Shown here: positions 42,808 through 51,232 of the stretch, piece after piece
Numbering within the stretch: position 1 is the first letter of the stretch
How the letters are laid out: each line of letters starts with the position of its first letter
Source of the DNA: a virus
DNA: 64,000 nt
IMG/VR virus record: IMGVR_UViG_3300009790_002068
Span: 19,165 to 83,164 of that record
Strand: one strand, 5' to 3'
Notes under the pieces: model-generated
What the model was told of the DNA's origin: nothing
What the model saw: the letters and a program-made list of their open reading frames with translations, nothing else
The model's database searches: none
Translations under genes and position numbers: made by a program

Positions 42808-43992
42808 TTAAACTCCGTAATCTTCTTGTCCACCTTCACGTTCAATATCTAATGTAATACAATGCCATCCAGCGTCCCAGAAATGTCTGTGTCTGTTTGG
42901 TACATGGATCATCTCAATTCCTTGAGCATTAAACTTTTTCTCAAGTTCGGCATTCTCGGCGTTTACTATTGCTGTCTTTTCATCAAGCATTAATAAGTTT
43001 ACATCAAATACTGTTTCTTCTACAAATCCTACCCAATCTTCTAACCAAGTTTCAACAAAGTCAGTAAACTCGTTGTTATCTTCTTCACCTGGCATCCACC
43101 ATTTTCCTTCATTATGTCTTTTAATTTCTAAGAAAGGTCTTACTTGGTTTAAATTACTATCAGGGAGATAAATTTTCTCCCATCCTGGGAACGATTCAGC
43201 ATAGTGGCCAATATCTTCTGTTGTTAATAATACTCCTGGCTTTAATACATTGAATACAGCATCATTATGACCTCCGATGAATACTCCTTTGTAATTAAAT
43301 TGAGGATATGCTAGTTCCATATAATCAGCAATATCTACAGCTTGTTGAGTATCACAAAAACAAGTCTTACCTACTCTTGTTAACTCTGGGGCACAAAATC
43401 CTGTCATCCTATCTTGTGTATGCTGTTCAGCTTCAAGCTCTAATAATGTATCAATGTCACTATCTTTAACACCTAGTCTACCTAATCTGTTTCTATGATT
43501 AGCTGTAGTTCTAGTAAATTTCTTTTTATCTCTGACAATACTCCAATCAAATTTGTCACCAAACCATTTTTCAAAAAGAGGAACCCAAGGTTTAGATTCA
43601 AAAGCACTTCCTGTCATTACTACTTGGTTACCCATAGTAACAAAATCATCACGCGGATTAAGAGGAGGTACAGGAAGCTGATTACGACCTTTTTCGTGTT
43701 GACCATGCTTATCGCTACCCATTCCCATTTTGCCTTCGTCATCTAGGTAGTCCATAATGCTAGTTTTATACCCTAGCTCTTCTGTAGTTGAAGTATAAGT
43801 TTTTACGCCTTTATCTTCACATACTTTTTTAAGGTTGTCAAGGTCTTCAAGTGTTTCACTTGCTATACGTTGGAGGCAGTCTCTGGCTTTAGGGTTCTTT
43901 ACATCTTCAAAGAACTCTGGAGGGTAAGTAGTGCCAATTACTAACTGCTTTAATGGTTGGAATTCACTCCAGGAATTTACATTATTTGTCAT
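42808..43992 (-). CDS. Arginine:glycine-type amidinotransferase
   Basis: 394 residues with the family's opening NVNSWSEFQPLKQLVIG and all active-site parts: Asp in NPRDDFVTMG (about 112-121), His in GGHNDAVFNVLKPG (about 241-254) and the nucleophilic Cys in AGWHCITLDIERE (about 376-388). It moves the amidino group of arginine to an amine, giving ornithine and a guanidino product. The acceptor is unknown. It overlaps the DUF6614-like gene by 11 bp and precedes the radical SAM gene. Confidence 0.85.
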   Translation of the reverse strand: MTNNVNSWSEFQPLKQLVIGTTYPPEFFEDVKNPKARDCLQRIASETLEDLDNLKKVCEDKGVKTYTSTTEELGYKTSIMDYLDDEGKMGMGSDKHGQHEKGRNQLPVPPLNPRDDFVTMGNQVVMTGSAFESKPWVPLFEKWFGDKFDWSIVRDKKKFTRTTANHRNRLGRLGVKDSDIDTLLELEAEQHTQDRMTGFCAPELTRVGKTCFCDTQQAVDIADYMELAYPQFNYKGVFIGGHNDAVFNVLKPGVLLTTEDIGHYAESFPGWEKIYLPDSNLNQVRPFLEIKRHNEGKWWMPGEEDNNEFTDFVETWLEDWVGFVEETVFDVNLLMLDEKTAIVNAENAELEKKFNAQGIEMIHVPNRHRHFWDAGWHCITLDIEREGGQEDYGV

Positions 43993-44344
43993 TTATATTC
44001 TCTTTATGTTCATTAATATTATCAGGGAAATCTCTATAAAGGAAATGCTGAATTGTTTCAACATCAACTAGTTGGTTAAAGCCAACATGGTCTTTTTCTA
44101 TGTTCTTTTCATTTGTTACTACACTTGACATAGCATTATCTAACTGTGTCATGTTTTTAAACTCCATATCAATACGGAATTCTGGTAAATCCATACTTCT
44201 AAAACCTAGCTTCATTCTTGTAATTCTATAAGTTTCCATTCTACCTAGTTCAACCATATGATCTAGGAACTTACTCATATTTTTTACGAAGGCAAAAGCA
44301 TTAGTGTCTTCAGTATGATCAGCGTAAATTGTATAAATGTCCAT
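43982..44344 (-). CDS. DUF6614-like protein
   Basis: 120 residues. The pattern YTIYADHTEDTNAFAFVKNMSKFLDHMVELGRMETYRITRMKLGFRSMDLPEF plus a terminal LYRDFPD recalls, from memory, DUF6614, a predicted dimeric alpha-beta barrel. AGGAGG lies before the start. Overlap with the amidinotransferase suggests it binds or cyclises a product of that enzyme, but this is inference. Confidence 0.6.
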   Translation of the reverse strand: MDIYTIYADHTEDTNAFAFVKNMSKFLDHMVELGRMETYRITRMKLGFRSMDLPEFRIDMEFKNMTQLDNAMSSVVTNEKNIEKDHVGFNQLVDVETIQHFLYRDFPDNINEHKENINDK

Positions 44345-44360
44345 CCAGGACCTCCTTTTA

Positions 44361-44368
44361 TATAAATA
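44361..44368 (+). promoter_or_regulatory. T4-type late promoter
   Basis: TATAAATA, an exact T4 late consensus, 32 bases before the plus-strand ATE-like gene at 44401. Confidence 0.6.
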
Positions 44369-44400
44369 ATTATCATAGCATATAACTCGAAAGTTAATTC

Positions 44401-45087
44401 ATGAAAATATACTACGATCACGTTTATGGTACAATGGAAAAACTTGATATCCGTTGTTCCGAAATTCTAGCAAAACACGTTAAACCAGAAGAGGAATTAA
44501 AAGCCCTCGACATGGGTTTCCTATGGCATAGCGTAGAAGGTGATTACGACATATGGTATAATTCACGTTCTGTTAGGGTTGATTTAAGCACTTGGAAAAC
44601 CAAAAGGAAAAAACCTGTATGGCATAACGTGAAAGAACTTAAACGTAACGACCCTCGTTGGCTTCCTATGTACAGCAAGTACATAAAAAGCAAAAACTTA
44701 TACCCGTATCCAGGAGATGATGAAGTACACAAAGAAAACAAACTGCTAGGATACTTTGACGATAGCGACAAACTAATAGGCATCTCTAAAATTCGCGAAT
44801 ACGTTGGTGCTTGGGAAACTTGTATATTTGCCCACGATCATTCTATTCCTCATTTTGGCAGAATGACACTTGACCACGAAATTCATCTTGCTTCACAACT
44901 AGGACACAAACATCTTTACATAGGTTCTGGTTATGAAAAAACTTGTATATACAAAGGCAAGTTAAAAGGTTTTGAATTTTGGACTGGCGAAAAATGGAAT
45001 AGCAACAAAGAGGATTATATTAAACTTTGTCAACGTGATAGTTTAATTAAATCTCTTCAAGATCTTCATGATGTTGTCTCCAATTAA
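44401..45087 (+). CDS. ATE/Bpt-like aminoacyl-tRNA-protein transferase domain (GNAT fold)
   Basis: 228 residues. The C-terminal half resembles the ATE/Bpt C-terminal domain: LLGYFDDSDKLIGISKIREY, then HEIHLASQLGHKHLYIGSGYEKTCIYKGKLKGFEFWTGEKW (about 160-200), matching the LG..YLG.Y....YK arrangement. Such enzymes add Arg or Leu to protein N-termini, marking them for ClpS. ClpS and ClpP are both encoded in this window. Alternative: another GNAT. It stands alone on the plus strand behind a late promoter. Confidence 0.5.
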   Translation: MKIYYDHVYGTMEKLDIRCSEILAKHVKPEEELKALDMGFLWHSVEGDYDIWYNSRSVRVDLSTWKTKRKKPVWHNVKELKRNDPRWLPMYSKYIKSKNLYPYPGDDEVHKENKLLGYFDDSDKLIGISKIREYVGAWETCIFAHDHSIPHFGRMTLDHEIHLASQLGHKHLYIGSGYEKTCIYKGKLKGFEFWTGEKWNSNKEDYIKLCQRDSLIKSLQDLHDVVSN

Positions 45088-45562
45088 CTACATCATCTAA
45101 ATTCTCTTTACTCCAAACATCATAGTAACCTTTCTTTTTAAGAAACCCACTAAACATTTGTATTTTACTTAAACGTTGCATCAGTACTATAGGATATTTT
45201 CCGTTGTTCATTATTACACCGTTAATATTTTCTTCATCGTCTGGATGGTCTTCTAATGCTACAAAATTATTACCCATTAAGTAACGTTTATTAATACTAT
45301 CTACTAATCTGCTTAATTCTTTTGATGATACGCCTGGAACAAATATAACACATACATCAATATCTTCATTCCATAATTCTGCTTTTTTAATCAAGAATAA
45401 ATCAATATCTACATTTGCTACATCATAAGCTACCTTGTTATCAATTATGGCCTGTTTAGCATAAGGGCAAGGTGGAAAGTTATTCAAGTTTGGGTTTGGT
45501 TGTGTAACAAAATCATTAATCCATGATTTTATATAACCTGTTGCTTCTTCTAAATCAAACAT
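45047..45562 (-). CDS. Unknown protein with PPCPYA motif
   Basis: 171 residues. NNFPPCPYAKQAIIDNKV near residues 26-43 is a distinctive motif that I remember in uncharacterised marine proteins. Its end overlaps the ATE-like gene by 41 bp (converging), and it overlaps the upstream gene by 8 bp. Function unknown. Confidence 0.6.
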   Translation of the reverse strand: MFDLEEATGYIKSWINDFVTQPNPNLNNFPPCPYAKQAIIDNKVAYDVANVDIDLFLIKKAELWNEDIDVCVIFVPGVSSKELSRLVDSINKRYLMGNNFVALEDHPDDEENINGVIMNNGKYPIVLMQRLSKIQMFSGFLKKKGYYDVWSKENLDDVVNWRQHHEDLEEI

Positions 45563-46502
45563 GAATATTTACATCTCCAAATGTACTTTTTATTATGTCG
45601 TTATTTTCAAAAGTGTATCCGTATAAAATAGAGTTTGGTGTTGCCATCATACTTTTAGCAACTTTCTCTAACCTATAATGTCCATAACGCCACCATGCCT
45701 CAGGAAGTGTTAATTTTAAACCAAATAGCCACGTAACATTATCTCTTTCTTCTTGTATAATTTTTTCTAATTCTTCTATAGTATCAAATTCTAATGAAAC
45801 ATCATAATGACTCTTAAATTCGCTTGGTATATTCATTCCTTTATAATATACTAAAGTTTTTGTTCTAAAAGATAAAATTTCTTCACGCTCAGAAGCTGTC
45901 ATATTTTTAATTTGCTCTGTATATTGTCCAGCAAATTCATTATCCTTCCATACCTCTGCTTTATCTACCCATTCTAAAAAGTCTTTTCTATTTTCTTCGT
46001 ACTTGTCTTTCTCTAAGAATAACGATTCCTTTTGCTCTACTACTTCTACTTTTAAGTTATTTGCTTTACACTTTTCTTCCCATTCTTCTATAGTACTACC
46101 TTGAAAGCAATCATTGTGTACGGGGTTTAAGATAGCAAAATGTCCTAAACTAGATTTCATCATGCCCCAGTCATATTCAGTATTAGAATCATTCTCAAAT
46201 TTTTCCTGCATTTGGTTTGATATATTATCTAGTGTTTCAAAATACATAAGTGACCCAGGTTTAACCCAAACAACTTTAGGAGCGCCTGGCATCGTAGAAA
46301 CGTGCCATAGTATTCTGTTTAATGGTTCTTTACCGTCATTAATAATAACACTATTCTTATGTTCAGCTGAAAACTTCACTTGTAAAAAAGATTCAGTAAA
46401 AGAACATTTTGATCTAGTATTAGAATCTTGCTCTGGAGACCAACAACAAAAAATTAGTCCGTTAGTGTGTGCTGATGACCCTAAAATATACTTTAGTAAC
46501 AT
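45555..46502 (-). CDS. Unknown protein
   Basis: 315 residues. A P-loop-like start (YILGSSAHTNGLIFCC) might bind a phosphate, as in the other sulfotransferase-like genes here. The long middle part is acidic and helical. It overlaps both neighbours by 8-10 bp. No confident family. Confidence 0.55.
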   Translation of the reverse strand: MLLKYILGSSAHTNGLIFCCWSPEQDSNTRSKCSFTESFLQVKFSAEHKNSVIINDGKEPLNRILWHVSTMPGAPKVVWVKPGSLMYFETLDNISNQMQEKFENDSNTEYDWGMMKSSLGHFAILNPVHNDCFQGSTIEEWEEKCKANNLKVEVVEQKESLFLEKDKYEENRKDFLEWVDKAEVWKDNEFAGQYTEQIKNMTASEREEILSFRTKTLVYYKGMNIPSEFKSHYDVSLEFDTIEELEKIIQEERDNVTWLFGLKLTLPEAWWRYGHYRLEKVAKSMMATPNSILYGYTFENNDIIKSTFGDVNIHV

Positions 46503-46885
46503 ACTAATAGTGTTCCTTCAGCAAGTGTTGTATCTTCATCAATGTATTCTTCTTTATCATATGTGATTAAATATTCTCTCTGTCGATACTTTTTGTTATT
46601 TTTTAAAACTACTTTGTTACTAACATAAAAGCATTTTTTAAAATCTGTTATTTCTATCTCTCTAGGTGATGCTGTATTATACAACATTATTCGTTCAATG
46701 TCAAACTTTTTTATGTGTGAATCTAAAACATCTTTTCCATTTTTTAAATCTGTTTTCCATTTTTTGTCATAGATAACTGTTCCTTCTCTGGGTGTAATTT
46801 TTGAGAGTTCTTGTAGCTCTTTTTTACAACCAGCACTGATGGTGGGAACATAAAAGTGGTTATCGAGAGATGATTTATTATCCAT
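46493..46885 (-). CDS. Unknown protein
   Basis: 130 residues, Lys-rich, strand-rich second half (IEITDFKKCFYVSNKVVLKNN). No signal or membrane helix. It overlaps the following gene by 10 bp. No family recognised. Confidence 0.55.
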   Translation of the reverse strand: MDNKSSLDNHFYVPTISAGCKKELQELSKITPREGTVIYDKKWKTDLKNGKDVLDSHIKKFDIERIMLYNTASPREIEITDFKKCFYVSNKVVLKNNKKYRQREYLITYDKEEYIDEDTTLAEGTLLVCY

Positions 46886-46901
46886 TAATTGTCTTTATAA
46901 G

Positions 46902-47831
46902 TTAAGCGGCGATTGGTGCGGCTTGGAATCGTTTACCAAATATGTTATCTGTAAATAACTTCCAATCAGCATCTTTAGGATGCCATTCTTTCTTTTCAAT
47001 TTGGTGTGTAGCCAATTGCCAGATCCAACTACCAACACAACAAGCTTCAGCATAGTGCCAAGCACTTGCTCCTTGTGTTGCTGGTACTCTTGTGTAATAT
47101 ATATCACATTGGGATTGTCCAAACTTTTTCCCATTAATATTACAAAATATATCCAAATAACTATCCTGGTGGTTATATAACTTCTTAGCCGATCTAACAA
47201 TATCTCTATAACCTTTACTTAGGTATAACCAATTTAAACTATAATCATGTGGATGATATGGAAGGTATAAAGCATGACTAATAGCTTCTGATACATAATT
47301 CCTACTTCTTAAACTAACTTCACTAAAATGATCTTTACCGCTGTTAACAATGTCTTGATATAGCTTTGGATCTATATTTGGAGCAATAGCTGTTTTACCG
47401 TCCCACATATTTGGATTCATTCCAACATAATAATCTAAGCGATCAACTGTTGAAAACTCTGACATCATCACTGCTGACATCATATCCATTAATCCTGAAA
47501 ATACACCAACTCCGTCTACTATATTTTTACCTGTACCATGAAACATATCAGTTCTATTAACAGTAATTAAACAATTTTGATCTGGTAAAGCGTTGGCTAT
47601 AGCGTGAGTAGTTGGAAATTCACTGTTTGTTACTATGTAATCGTGATTTTCAGCTATTTCCTGTGGCGTGTAATTAGCAAATGGTAAAGCACCCTGTGAT
47701 AGTGTTTGACCTACTTGAGAGTCGTCAAACCACGTTATATCAAGTCCTATATGAAATCTATTCTTCTGTCTTAGGAGTACACTCCTTATTGCAGACCCTA
47801 ATTGACCGTTACATACTATAGCTATCTTCAT
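46902..47831 (-). CDS. Unknown protein, Rossmann-like start
   Basis: 309 residues. MKIAIVCNGQLGSAIRSVLL suggests a nucleotide-binding Rossmann beta-alpha unit (GxxGxxI). YHPHDYSLNWLYLSKGY and WHYAEACCVGSWIWQLATHQ follow. It may act on a nucleotide or sugar. A late-like box, GATAAATA, lies upstream on the minus strand. Confidence 0.55.
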   Translation of the reverse strand: MKIAIVCNGQLGSAIRSVLLRQKNRFHIGLDITWFDDSQVGQTLSQGALPFANYTPQEIAENHDYIVTNSEFPTTHAIANALPDQNCLITVNRTDMFHGTGKNIVDGVGVFSGLMDMMSAVMMSEFSTVDRLDYYVGMNPNMWDGKTAIAPNIDPKLYQDIVNSGKDHFSEVSLRSRNYVSEAISHALYLPYHPHDYSLNWLYLSKGYRDIVRSAKKLYNHQDSYLDIFCNINGKKFGQSQCDIYYTRVPATQGASAWHYAEACCVGSWIWQLATHQIEKKEWHPKDADWKLFTDNIFGKRFQAAPIAA

Positions 47832-47849
47832 TTGAACACCTTCTATTTG

Positions 47850-47863
47850 TATAAATATTTATC
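47850..47863. promoter_or_regulatory. Overlapping divergent late promoters
   Basis: TATAAATA on plus (47850-47857) and GATAAATA on minus (47863-47856) share bases. Plus transcription would enter the small membrane-protein island at 47878; minus would enter the gene starting at 47831. Confidence 0.55.
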
Positions 47864-47877
47864 GTAAAGGAAGGTCA

Positions 47878-48159
47878 ATGAGTAATTTTTTCTATCTAAT
47901 AGGGGAAGTAGGTTTCCCAATAGCAGGCGCCATAATAGCTGGTATTTTCATATACATTGTTATTAAATTCATTTTGGCGAGTGTTACCCAAACAGTAACT
48001 ACTATGCAAAGTATGATTAAAGCTCTAGACAACAGAGTTCAAACAATGAACAACGATTTAGTCAAAATTGACACTTTACTATCTCACGTTGCTGGTGTAA
48101 GACCGGACGTGTCCAGAATAGCCGCGAATGAAGGCAAAGAAGATGCAAGGAGAGATTAA
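47878..48159 (+). CDS. Membrane-anchored coiled-coil protein, copy 1
   Basis: 93 residues: a membrane helix (about 10-33, GFPIAGAIIAGIFIYIVIKFIL) and a helical tail with MIKALDNRVQTMNNDLVKIDTLL. It is a paralog of the 48515 product, which shares GFPI...G and the LDNR/LDNDM helix. AAAGGAAGG precedes it. Topology suits holin-, spanin- or tape-like accessory roles; none proven. Confidence 0.68.
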   Translation: MSNFFYLIGEVGFPIAGAIIAGIFIYIVIKFILASVTQTVTTMQSMIKALDNRVQTMNNDLVKIDTLLSHVAGVRPDVSRIAANEGKEDARRD

Positions 48160-48296
48160 TGGCAGAAGGTGATGTACAAGCAGGAATAGAATTTATATAT
48201 CATATGAGAGAACATCTAATTGATATTGGTATTGCTACAGTATATGGCTTGGCCGTTTATGCCTTGGTACTTTGGATCAAGAAAAAGTTAGGATAA
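48159..48296 (+). CDS. 45-residue membrane protein
   Basis: ATG 48159 overlaps the previous stop, with AGGAGAG upstream. One membrane helix (about 21-39, IGIATVYGLAVYALVLWI) is followed by a KKK cap. Member of a four-gene membrane cluster. Unknown role. Confidence 0.62.
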   Translation: MAEGDVQAGIEFIYHMREHLIDIGIATVYGLAVYALVLWIKKKLG

Positions 48297-48302
48297 ACTA
48301 GG

Positions 48303-48506
48303 ATGTTATGGGTAGATTATACAATCAGCCAAGCTGGAGAGAATTTTAAAGTTGAAGGTGATTGGCCTGGTGAAGTAATGGGCGTAAGTAATAAAGAGGG
48401 CGATAAACAAAAAGAAAGTTATTTGTATCAGCCCGGAGATATTTTTATAGTAAACGAAGATGGTTGGCTTGTGAAACAGCAAAGAAAGGCCAATAAAATC
48501 TTATAA
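48303..48506 (+). CDS. Small soluble protein in the membrane island
   Basis: 67 residues. KVEGDWPGEVMGVSNKEGD and YLYQPGDIFIVNEDGWLVKQ suggest a small beta domain. It lies between the two coiled-coil paralogs. Unknown function. Confidence 0.6.
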   Translation: MLWVDYTISQAGENFKVEGDWPGEVMGVSNKEGDKQKESYLYQPGDIFIVNEDGWLVKQQRKANKIL

Positions 48507-48514
48507 GAGATGTT

Positions 48515-48823
48515 ATGGGTATAGAAGATTTAGTCGAAGTCATTAACAAATACGGCTTTCCCATAGTGGCGGCCGTAGGCATGGGCTACTTTATATGGTT
48601 CATATACCAATGGGTAACTAAAACTATTAAACCTGTACTTTCATCTACAACTGTAACGTTAATTGCTCTTATCGATAGAATAAGAATGTTAGACAATGAT
48701 ATGATTCGTTTAACAGTAAAACTCAATATGATATTAGAAGGTCTTGAGGAGAAAGAAAAACGTGATAATGATAAACAAAAAAATGGACGAAGCGGAAGCA
48801 AGGGCGTGGAAAAGTCTAGATAG
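48515..48823 (+). CDS. Membrane-anchored coiled-coil protein, copy 2
   Basis: 102 residues: membrane helix (about 14-35, GFPIVAAVGMGYFIWFIYQWV), then a coiled coil (LIALIDRIRMLDNDMIRLTVKL) and a basic tail. It is related to the 47878 product, suggesting local duplication. It overlaps the next gene by 56 bp. Confidence 0.68.
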   Translation: MGIEDLVEVINKYGFPIVAAVGMGYFIWFIYQWVTKTIKPVLSSTTVTLIALIDRIRMLDNDMIRLTVKLNMILEGLEEKEKRDNDKQKNGRSGSKGVEKSR

Positions 48824-48929
48824 ATCATTAGGTGGCGTTATATGGAGCCACTGTGATATGTGTAAATCTTTTGTTATTGGAACAATTTTAGGATTTGCTA
48901 CTTGTCTAATTTTAATAGCTATTTTGTAG
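48768..48929 (+). CDS. Small tail-anchored membrane protein
   Basis: 53 residues from ATG 48768, inside the end of copy 2. CDMC pairs two Cys before a C-terminal membrane helix (about 34-53). It converges with the cyclase gene, overlapping 11 bp. Unknown function. Confidence 0.55.
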   Translation: MINKKMDEAEARAWKSLDRSLGGVIWSHCDMCKSFVIGTILGFATCLILIAIL

Positions 48930-51021
48930 TAGCTACATATACACCATCCCAATCTTTAGGCGGTGGATTAATTTTATAATCTTTAATTCGATCAGTTATA
49001 ATAGTATAATAACTATCTAACTCTCCGGAAAACTTACCCATTAGGTTATCGATAGCATCTTCACAGAACTTCCAGTTCTGCTTAACATAATTTTCTCTTA
49101 ATTTACAATGTAAATCAACAAGGTGATGTAGTTGAGCAATTTCTTCTAGTTTAACAATGTCAGGATCAACAACAGTATAAATCGCTACTGGTTCTTTTTT
49201 ACCTTTAACAGCAATAGAATCTAATTCTAAAATTGTGTGCTTACCTGTTAAAGCCTTTGCTGTTTCTTGTCCAAATAATATTTTCACACCGTATCCTTTC
49301 GTTTGTCCTTCTAGTCTGGCCGCTAAATTAACAGCGTCACCTAAACAACTATAATCAAATCTTTGATCTGAACCCATGTTACCTACAACAGCATCGCCTG
49401 TATTAAGACCAATTCCTATGTTAATTGGTAACATCTTTTCTTTAGTTAACTGAGTATTTAACTCTTTTAAGCCCTTTAACATACTAATACTGGTATCAAC
49501 AGCTTTATCGGCCTGTTGTTCTACATCTAAAGGAGCATTCCAAAACGCCATAATACAGTCACCCATATACTTGTCAACAGTACCTTCATTTACCATAATA
49601 ATATCCGTCATTGGTGTTAAGAACCTATTAACTAATTCCGTTAGTCCTTGTGGGTTAGTTTTAAATTGCTCTGATATAGGAGTAAACCCTCTAATATCAC
49701 AGAACAATAAAGTTAACTGTCTAGTATCACCACCCAATTTCAATAAGTCTGGATTCTTCTGGAGCTTTTTAACCATTGCCGGAGCTAGATAATGTTCAAA
49801 CTGTTTCTTGATTTGTTGTTTAAGCATAAACTCTTTTACAAATCTATTAAAGACAGCATGAAATCCAACAACAAAAATCATTACTGCTGGCATAGTAGGA
49901 TCTATTAGCCAAAGTTTAGTGTTAAACAAATATGTTACTCCATATCCAATACCACCCAAACTAGAAATAATTAGTATACCACTAAACCAATAAGGAGCAA
50001 AAGCAATAACAACAACAAGTAAAAGTCCAATAGCAAGTATTCCACCAAGTTCGTATAAGTCAGCCCACATAGGACGCTCTACAGTTTCGCCTAATATAAT
50101 TGTGCTTAATGTACTACCTATAATTTCGTGTGGATACTTTTCACCTAAAGGTGTAGCAACCGGATTGCCTAATCCTTCTGCTGTTAATCCTATAATAACA
50201 GTTTTACCTTCAATGCCTTCTAAACCATCTACTGTATAATTAAGTGTTGGTATGTCAGCATTCCAACGTAAAAATAATCTACCTCTATCGTCAGTTTTAA
50301 TAATTCCTCTGTTAATAGGAAAGCCTTTTACTCTAACACTATGAATTCCGTATGGTGTAGTTTTCATTTGATAACTGTCTACACCCATCATTACTCTTAA
50401 TGTTTCTATTGCTATATTAGGATACAAATCTCCTTGTACGTTAATAAGCAAAGGAACACGTCTTACAACGCCATCTACTTCTGGTGCTGTACTAATAACA
50501 CCTACACCATCTACTACGTCAGCTAACGAAGTTAGAGGCCCTAGCATACCTGGATATGTAAATAAATTGTTGGCCGCATCTTTATTACCACCAACCATAC
50601 TAACGCCACGAGGTATACCCGTTGTGCTTTTTTGTATGCTACCTGTCTGTGCTATAACTACACCATTTTGGTAAAGCATTTCCATAAACTCTTGATCTTT
50701 ATTAAACCTATCTGCTTCACTAAACAATACAGGTAAAACAATTACTCCAGCACCGGCCATTCTTAATTCTAATATTAATTGTGCTATCTTATCTCTAGGC
50801 CAAGGCCATTGTCCGTTTGACTCTATACTTGCTTCGCCTAAAGTTACATAAACTAAATTATTATCTTGGTAAACTGTTTCATTTTGTAGTTGGTAATCAA
50901 AACTCTTTAACTTTGCTGTTTGAACAACCCAAGGATTAACAAACACCATATAAGCTATAGCAAAAACTGTAAGGAATGGAATAGTCCAATGTGTTAAAAT
51001 CTTACTTAACTTTGTTTTCAT
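48919..51021 (-). CDS. CHASE2-domain class III adenylate cyclase
   Basis: 700 residues. An N-terminal membrane helix (about 12-29), an extracytoplasmic CHASE2 sensor (about 35-330), three membrane helices (about 335-400) and a C-terminal cyclase (about 430-610). The cyclase keeps both metal Asp residues (LFCDIRGFT and DKYMGDCIMAF), the Lys of DKYMGD, and GDAVNLAARLEG with the Asp that favours ATP. It is the last gene of the csg operon. A transmembrane sensor making cAMP in a phage is very unusual. Confidence 0.9.
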   Translation of the reverse strand: MKTKLSKILTHWTIPFLTVFAIAYMVFVNPWVVQTAKLKSFDYQLQNETVYQDNNLVYVTLGEASIESNGQWPWPRDKIAQLILELRMAGAGVIVLPVLFSEADRFNKDQEFMEMLYQNGVVIAQTGSIQKSTTGIPRGVSMVGGNKDAANNLFTYPGMLGPLTSLADVVDGVGVISTAPEVDGVVRRVPLLINVQGDLYPNIAIETLRVMMGVDSYQMKTTPYGIHSVRVKGFPINRGIIKTDDRGRLFLRWNADIPTLNYTVDGLEGIEGKTVIIGLTAEGLGNPVATPLGEKYPHEIIGSTLSTIILGETVERPMWADLYELGGILAIGLLLVVVIAFAPYWFSGILIISSLGGIGYGVTYLFNTKLWLIDPTMPAVMIFVVGFHAVFNRFVKEFMLKQQIKKQFEHYLAPAMVKKLQKNPDLLKLGGDTRQLTLLFCDIRGFTPISEQFKTNPQGLTELVNRFLTPMTDIIMVNEGTVDKYMGDCIMAFWNAPLDVEQQADKAVDTSISMLKGLKELNTQLTKEKMLPINIGIGLNTGDAVVGNMGSDQRFDYSCLGDAVNLAARLEGQTKGYGVKILFGQETAKALTGKHTILELDSIAVKGKKEPVAIYTVVDPDIVKLEEIAQLHHLVDLHCKLRENYVKQNWKFCEDAIDNLMGKFSGELDSYYTIITDRIKDYKINPPPKDWDGVYVATTK

Positions 51022-51220
51022 CTTCTTTTTTCCATCTTAATTTTTCTCTTGTTTCTAATTGATTTTTGAACCAACCGGTTACCTCTTCACTATCACAACA
51101 TTGAACCATAAACTTAATACCCACATAACCATCTCCCTGAAACATAAGCTGGCCGTCTTTATAAAATCTACTTTTCCCGTCGTCTAGTACTAGACGATAA
51201 TTTTCATGTTCGTATAACAT
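51002..51220 (-). CDS. Small protein between curlin and cyclase genes
   Basis: 72 residues: YENYRLVLDDGKSRFYKDGQLMFQGDGYVGIKFM suggests a small beta sheet; the tail is Lys-rich. Two adjacent Cys (QCCDSE). It overlaps the cyclase start by 20 bp. No family recognised. Confidence 0.55.
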   Translation of the reverse strand: MLYEHENYRLVLDDGKSRFYKDGQLMFQGDGYVGIKFMVQCCDSEEVTGWFKNQLETREKLRWKKEDENKVK

Positions 51221-51232
51221 AAAAGTATTTAA

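Noticed and set aside
46114-46566. 150-residue plus-strand frame
   Set aside because: Antisense to two overlapping genes of the minus-strand set, with no promoter or ribosome site.
46895-47200. 101-residue minus-strand frame
   Set aside because: It lies wholly inside the 46902-47831 gene in another frame, with no ribosome site.
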